From assembly GCA_021792015.1 (NCBI GenBank), contig JAJYVM010000026.1, forward strand, positions 1 to 16,398: a stretch of 16,398 bases of DNA, written 5' to 3'. The first letter of the stretch is position 1; the number at the start of each line of letters is the position of its first letter. The position numbers were made by a program, and so were the translations under genes. Positions 12,766 through 16,398 of this stretch are shown here, in pieces. The notes beneath the pieces are model-generated. The model had not been told where the DNA came from, made no database searches, and was given only the letters and a program-made list of their open reading frames with translations. The stretch comes from Bacillota bacterium. Its GTDB lineage: Bacteria > Bacillota > Sulfobacillia > RBS10-35 > JAJYVM01.

Positions 12766-13284
12766 GTGCCGATCTACCGCCTGGGCGCCGATGTCCCGGA
12801 GGTGGCCCAGGACGTCTTCATCGCCCCTGGCGCGCAGGTGCTGGGGCGCGTGCGCCTCGCCCGCGGCAGCAGCGTCTGGTACAACGCCGTGCTGCGCGGC
12901 GACGTCGACACCATCGAGATCGGAGAGCACAGCAACATCCAGGATGGGTGCGTCGTCCACGTGGACGCCGGCTTCCCGTGCCGGGTGGGGCGCAGCGTCA
13001 CCGTCGGCCACAACGCCATCCTGCATGGCTGCACCGTTGAGGATGGCGCGCTGGTCGGCATGGGCGCGACGCTGCTGAACGGCAGCCGCGTGGGGCGCGG
13101 CGCGGTGGTCGCCGCTGGGGCGCTGGTGCCGGAAGGGGCGGAGATCCCCGCCGGCATGCTGGCCATGGGCGTTCCGGCCCGGGTCGTGCGGCCGCTGCGC
13201 GAGGAGGAGGCCGCGCGCACCATCGCGGGTGCCGGTCACTACGTCGAGCTCGCCGGGCGTCACCGCGAGGCGGGGCCGGGGTAG
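12766..13284 (+). CDS. Gamma-carbonic-anhydrase-like left-handed beta-helix protein
   Basis: The 172-residue product has repeated hexapeptide turns (for example IGEHSNIQDGCVV, VGRSVTVGHNAIL, VEDGALVGMGATLLNGSRV) that form a trimeric left-handed beta helix. It belongs to the PaaY/YrdA/gamma-CA group. The three zinc-binding histidines are present at H65, H82 and H87, and the R44/D46 and Q59/D60 pairs of the family are kept. Carbonic anhydrase activity is therefore possible, but many such proteins are of unknown function. GTG 12766 follows GGGAGGG (12750-12756) at 9 bases. It lies just downstream of spoVT and is convergent with the ppx operon. The C-terminus ends in a short helix (HYVELAGRHREAGPG). 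Confidence 0.88.
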   Translation: MPIYRLGADVPEVAQDVFIAPGAQVLGRVRLARGSSVWYNAVLRGDVDTIEIGEHSNIQDGCVVHVDAGFPCRVGRSVTVGHNAILHGCTVEDGALVGMGATLLNGSRVGRGAVVAAGALVPEGAEIPAGMLAMGVPARVVRPLREEEAARTIAGAGHYVELAGRHREAGPG

Positions 13285-13378
13285 AGCGGACCGGAGCGGG
13301 ACTGGATCCTCATCAGCGGTCGCCCCGGCCCGGGCGCGCCAGCCCTCTGCACGGGCGATCGGGGTGCGGCGGCAGCGC

Positions 13379-13406
13379 CCGGCCGCGTTCCCTGTGCGGC
13401 GGCCGG
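13379..13406. terminator. Hairpin between the convergent gamma-CA and ppx genes
   Basis: CCGGCCGC (13379-13386) and GCGGCCGG (13399-13406) form a perfect 8-bp stem with a 12-base loop, starting 2 bp past the ppx stop on the minus strand. It has no T-tract. It may serve as a terminator for either or both converging transcripts. Confidence 0.45.
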
Positions 13407-13408
13407 AC

Positions 13409-14989
13409 TCAGCGGTGGCTCCGCGCCGCGGGCCGGCCGGGACGCTCCGCCGCCTGGAGCCACACCACGGCGAGGGGCCGCCCGAACAGCCTGCGGAAGT
13501 CCTCGCCCTGCTCTGGCGCCAGCGCCTGGCCGTATTCCTCCGCCGAGGCGAGCGGCAGGCCCAGGCGCACCAGCGACGGCGAGGCCGTGACCTCCAGCGG
13601 GGCGCGCAGGGGGGCGGGCAGGATGTCGGCCAGCCCGTCCGCGATGGCGCAGAGCAGCCCCAGCCGGGCCGCCACGATCTCGTCCGCCGCGGCGGCGCCG
13701 GTCTCCGCCCACCGCTCGCGGTGTCCCGCCAGCTTCTCGAACGCGCCGGCGGCGGCCGCCAGATTGCGCTCGCGCTGGCTGAGCCCGTGCAGCGGCGCGT
13801 GGCGGATCAGGTAGGCCGTGTGCGTGTCACGCGCGTAGTAGTCGACGGCTGTCCCGGCGTCGCGCAGCTCGGAGGCCACCCGCAGCGCCCGGCGCTCCGC
13901 CTCGCCCAGGGTGTGGAGCGGCTGGAGGCCGTCGAACAGCTGCAGGGCCAGGGCTGTCACCCGCGCCGCCCGCCGCGGGCTGATGCCGAATTGGCTTCGG
14001 CAGTTGCGCAGGCTCGCCTCCAACGGGTCGGAGACCGCCTGCCCCGCGTCGGCGCCGCCGCCGGGCGGGCCCTCGCCTCGGCCGTCTGCCCCCAGGGCGT
14101 GCAACAGCAGGCCGTCGCGCAGGCCCTGGCCGCTCACCACGATCCGCTCGGCACCGACGCGCGCCACAAGCTCCGCGATGATGGCCAGCCCGGCCACGAT
14201 GATGTCGGCCCGGTGGCTCGGCACGCCCTGGACGGAGGTCCTCCGCGCGGCCGGCAGCCGCGCCAGCTCTTTGGCCAGCTGGGCCGGCAGGGCGGCCGCC
14301 ACCTGGGTGCCATGCAGCGGCTCGCGCAGCCCCTGCCGCCGCTGGCTCACCTTGGCCAGGGCGCGGAAGGTGCCGCCGATGCCGACGATCGGCAGGCCCC
14401 GGGCCTCGTCGAGCCAGCCCAAGCCGGCCCACACCGCGGCCAGCTCGCGGTGCAGGGCCCGCACCCCGTCCCGCCGCGGCGGGTCGTCCGGCAGCCAGCG
14501 CGCGGTGGCGTTGACGGCGCCGACGGGGACGCTCTCGTGGCTGCCCATCCGCCGGTCGCGGAAGACGGTGACCTCGGTGCTGGCGCCGCCGACGTCCATC
14601 ATGAGCCCCTCGCGGATCTCCAGTCCGGCCAGACCGCCGAGAAAGCCCATCTCCGCCTCGGCCCGGCCCTCGAGAATGCGGCAGGCGACGCCCGTCTCCG
14701 CCCGCAGCGACGCCACGAAGGCGGGCCCGTTGTCCGCCTGGCGGACGGCGGCCGTGGCCGCCGCCAGGATCTCCTTCACGCCGTAGTCCTGGCAGACGCG
14801 GCGAAAGCGCCGCAGGACGGTGGCCGTGCGCCGCAGCGCGCCGCCGTCGAGGTGGCTGCCTTCCCGCGCGAGGCGCAGCACCTCACGGCGCGCGGTCAAC
14901 AGGCGCCAGCCGCCGGCCGCGTCCGCCGCATATACCGCGAGACGGACGGTGTTGGAGCCCACGTCGATCACGCCGATGACGCGGCTCAC
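13409..14989 (-). CDS. Ppx/GppA family exopolyphosphatase with degenerate HD domain
   Basis: The product has 526 residues. The first two domains (about 1-310) form an actin-like ASKHA fold: phosphate-1 motif IDVGSNTVRLAVY, AATAAVRQADNG, phosphate-2 motif DVGGASTEVTVF and GIGGTFRALAKV. The family cleaves phosphate from polyphosphate or pppGpp. The third domain (about 340-500) is HD-like but has lost its metal ligands: RDAG replaces HD(V/I)G, and the stretch around RDTHTAYLI aligns with HHRHSAYLI of the gene upstream. The start is GTG 14989, overlapping the previous stop by 4 bp (GTGA). It is the last gene of a three-gene minus-strand operon. Polyphosphatase activity is likely because the first two domains look intact; the third probably only regulates or binds. 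Confidence 0.9.
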   Translation of the reverse strand: MSRVIGVIDVGSNTVRLAVYAADAAGGWRLLTARREVLRLAREGSHLDGGALRRTATVLRRFRRVCQDYGVKEILAAATAAVRQADNGPAFVASLRAETGVACRILEGRAEAEMGFLGGLAGLEIREGLMMDVGGASTEVTVFRDRRMGSHESVPVGAVNATARWLPDDPPRRDGVRALHRELAAVWAGLGWLDEARGLPIVGIGGTFRALAKVSQRRQGLREPLHGTQVAAALPAQLAKELARLPAARRTSVQGVPSHRADIIVAGLAIIAELVARVGAERIVVSGQGLRDGLLLHALGADGRGEGPPGGGADAGQAVSDPLEASLRNCRSQFGISPRRAARVTALALQLFDGLQPLHTLGEAERRALRVASELRDAGTAVDYYARDTHTAYLIRHAPLHGLSQRERNLAAAAGAFEKLAGHRERWAETGAAAADEIVAARLGLLCAIADGLADILPAPLRAPLEVTASPSLVRLGLPLASAEEYGQALAPEQGEDFRRLFGRPLAVVWLQAAERPGRPAARSHR

Positions 14990-15591
14990 GCGCGCGCGAC
15001 GGCTTCCGGCATGCCGGTGAAGGTGGCCTCGCGGTCGAAGACCGCCGCGAAGAGCGTGGCCTTTCGGCGCAGGACACGCTGCAGGCTGGCCAGGTCGACC
15101 CCGCCCACCTCGACGGACACTGCCCGCGCGCCGATCCGGCACGAGCCGATGGTTGCGGTGCCCTCGTGGTTGTAGTCGAGGCCATCCGCCAGCCGCAGGA
15201 CCGCCGCCATCTGCCCGAAGCGCGCGCCCTCTTCGCGACTCCAGGCCCGTGGCGGCTTGGGCAGGCGCTTGCGGTGTCCGCGCGCCAGCAGGGCCAGCCG
15301 CACCCGGTCGCTGGAGGGGTACTCCTCGAGCAGGTCGTCCGCGAGGATGAGATAGGCGCTGTGCCGGTGGTGGCGGCGCCCGCTGATGTAGTAGCCGACA
15401 TCGTGCACGGTCGCGGCATGGCGCAGCAGCGCCCGGTCCTCCGCCCGGAAGCGCAGGATGGGTGCGAGCCGGTCGGCGAGCTGGTCGGCGAGGCGCGCCA
15501 CCGTGGTCGCGTGGCCCTCATCGTACGCGTACTTCTCGGCGAAGCGCCGGACCATCGCATCCAGGTCCGCCGAGGCAGCGCCGGCCGTCAT
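14986..15591 (-). CDS. HD-domain phosphohydrolase, Ppx third-domain-like, free-standing
   Basis: The product has 201 residues, nearly all one HD domain. The metal and catalytic residues are H27 (EGHATTVARLA), H63-D64 (AATVHDVGYYI), H106 (ALLARGHRK) and D136/D139 (LRLADGLDY). HHRHSAYLI (H74-I82) is shared with the third domain of bacterial Ppx proteins. It therefore looks like that domain encoded separately, in an operon whose Ppx has a worn-out copy of the same domain. The start ATG 15591 overlaps the upstream stop (ATGA) and its end overlaps ppx (GTGA), so the three proteins are likely made in fixed ratio. A nucleotide or polyphosphate phosphohydrolase role is inferred; no substrate can be read from sequence. 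Confidence 0.85.
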   Translation of the reverse strand: MTAGAASADLDAMVRRFAEKYAYDEGHATTVARLADQLADRLAPILRFRAEDRALLRHAATVHDVGYYISGRRHHRHSAYLILADDLLEEYPSSDRVRLALLARGHRKRLPKPPRAWSREEGARFGQMAAVLRLADGLDYNHEGTATIGSCRIGARAVSVEVGGVDLASLQRVLRRKATLFAAVFDREATFTGMPEAVARA

Positions 15592-16253
15592 TCCATCGCC
15601 TCCAAGCCCGCGATGACCGCATCGCGAATGTGGCGCTGAAGCTCGGCCGGCGTGGCGTCGCCGTCCAGGGTGAGGACGTGCGGGCCGTCTCCGCTCACCA
15701 GCGACTCGAACTCCCGCGCCACGGCAGTCTGATAGGCGCGGAACGCGGCGCCGACGCTCGGGCCATGGCTCGCGTCGACCCCGTGCTCCCAGTCGCGCAG
15801 GGCGGTGCCGGCGCGGAGCAGGCGGTCAAGCTGGCGCGCCGGGTCCGAGCGCAGGTAGATGGAGACGTGCGCGTGGGGAAGGGCCTCCGCGACCCGGCCG
15901 GCCCAGCCGACATCCAGCCTGCGGGCGCCCGCGTGCGCCAGAAGGGTGAGGCGGTAGCGGTCGACGATGACCACGGAGCCAGCCGCCAGGGCAGGCGCCA
16001 CGGCCTGCTGCCACGTGTCGGCGAGCTCCGTCAGCCGGAAGAGGAACGGCGGCACCCGCATGACGGCCGGCCAGCGAGGCGGCGCGCCGCCCTGGGGCAC
16101 AAGCCATGCCCCTTCCCCGTCCGGCTGCGCCAGCTCCGCCGGCACGCCCGCGCCGTCCAGGCTCTGGCGCAGCAGGAGCGCCTGCTCGGCGGTGCCGCTG
16201 CCCGGCCCGCCCTCGAGAGCGACCAGCAGCCCGGGCCCACCCAGATCACCCAT
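15588..16253 (-). CDS. Thymidylate-kinase-like P-loop protein lacking the Walker A lysine
   Basis: The product has 221 residues. The N-terminus LLVALEGGPGSGTAEQALLL lies where dTMP kinases have the P-loop (EGxDGxGKST). The glycine framework is kept, but T21 replaces the lysine and A22 the Ser/Thr. Further along, GSVVIVDRYRLTLLAHAGARRLD matches the DRY motif (D98-R99-Y100) of thymidylate kinases, and HVSIYLRSDPARQLDRLL the YL-(D/S)P motif. ATG 16253 is chosen with GGGGGA about 9 bases upstream; an AAGG is closer. The gene overlaps the HD gene by 4 bp. Catalytic kinase activity is doubtful, and a role with the downstream phosphatase genes is suggested only by coupling. Confidence 0.75.
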   Translation of the reverse strand: MGDLGGPGLLVALEGGPGSGTAEQALLLRQSLDGAGVPAELAQPDGEGAWLVPQGGAPPRWPAVMRVPPFLFRLTELADTWQQAVAPALAAGSVVIVDRYRLTLLAHAGARRLDVGWAGRVAEALPHAHVSIYLRSDPARQLDRLLRAGTALRDWEHGVDASHGPSVGAAFRAYQTAVAREFESLVSGDGPHVLTLDGDATPAELQRHIRDAVIAGLEAME

Positions 16254-16377
16254 GGCCTTCGTCCCCCGCGGTACTGGCCCCAGCAGGCCGCGCCGGACGG
16301 CAGACCTCGGCGTCGCGCGCGGCGCTTGTCATCTGGCGCCGCATTGCCGCTCGCGGATGCCCGTGCGGCTCACGCAT
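16246..16377 (-). CDS. Possible 43-residue small protein or leader ORF (unrecognised)
   Basis: An ATG at 16377 has an AGAGGG-like SD about 9 bases upstream and opens a 43-codon frame, rich in Arg, Ala and His, that ends at TGA 16246-16248 just inside the start of the thymidylate-kinase-like gene (8-bp overlap). The overlap fits translational coupling. The composition is also what random GC-rich DNA would give, and I recognise no family. Confidence 0.25.
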   Translation of the reverse strand: MREPHGHPRAAMRRQMTSAARDAEVCRPARPAGASTAGDEGHG

Positions 16378-16398
16378 GGCCCTGTCCCTCTGTCGCCT

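Noticed and set aside
13229..15175. 648-codon plus-strand open frame opposite the ppx and HD genes
   Set aside because: It has no recognisable domains, is rich in Arg/Gln/Gly, and is antisense to two genes with clear family motifs; it is a shadow of their codon bias.
1..16398. tRNA, rRNA, insertion sequence, prophage or CRISPR array
   Set aside because: I found no cloverleaf-like segments, no transposase or integrase motifs and no regularly spaced repeats on either strand.

Overview
This is a very GC-rich window (intergenic DNA included) from a motile, endospore-forming bacterium. An alpha/beta-type small acid-soluble spore protein, SpoVT, an IreB-family protein, the MotA/MotB stator and purine-rich Shine-Dalgarno (SD) sites with TTG, GTG and ATG starts all point to a high-GC Bacillota lineage of the Symbiobacterium/Thermaerobacter/Limnochorda kind. 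The genus is inferred from gene content and composition only.

Left part (1-4950): the 3' end of an MFS exporter gene; an intergenic region with two degenerate tandem copies of a repeat that recurs near 10.9 kb; a class III PLP aminotransferase; a terminator; a hairpin-rich leader; overlapping motA-motB; and, convergent to them, a small PPOX-fold flavin protein with a good promoter whose -10 lies inside a perfect dyad.

Middle (5090-7190): a DUF192 protein and an SH3b lipoprotein in tandem, then about 630 bp without a convincing gene. That stretch holds several strong GC hairpins, a near-consensus sigma-A promoter and a long structured leader in front of speD (S-adenosylmethionine decarboxylase, spermidine synthesis). 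speD ends in a clear terminator.

Arginine operon (7250-10860): a sigma-A promoter with an ARG-box-like palindrome between its -35 and -10 drives argJ, a GNAT acetyltransferase, argB and argD. The first three genes overlap by a few bases and argD follows after 6 bp. argC is absent from this operon.

Sporulation and regulation (10861-13284): the third repeat copy, a SASP gene, an IreB-family gene with a textbook terminator, spoVT, and a gamma-carbonic-anhydrase-like hexapeptide protein. The SASP gene and spoVT share an identical 11-mer, CCATACTACGA, that contains a forespore sigma-G-type -10 element.

Right part (13409-16253, minus strand): three genes overlapping by 4 bp each, encoding a thymidylate-kinase-like P-loop protein without the P-loop lysine, a free-standing HD phosphohydrolase resembling the third domain of Ppx, and a Ppx/GppA phosphatase whose own HD-like domain has lost its metal-binding residues. 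This split and degenerate arrangement, together with the speD leader, is the least ordinary part of the window.
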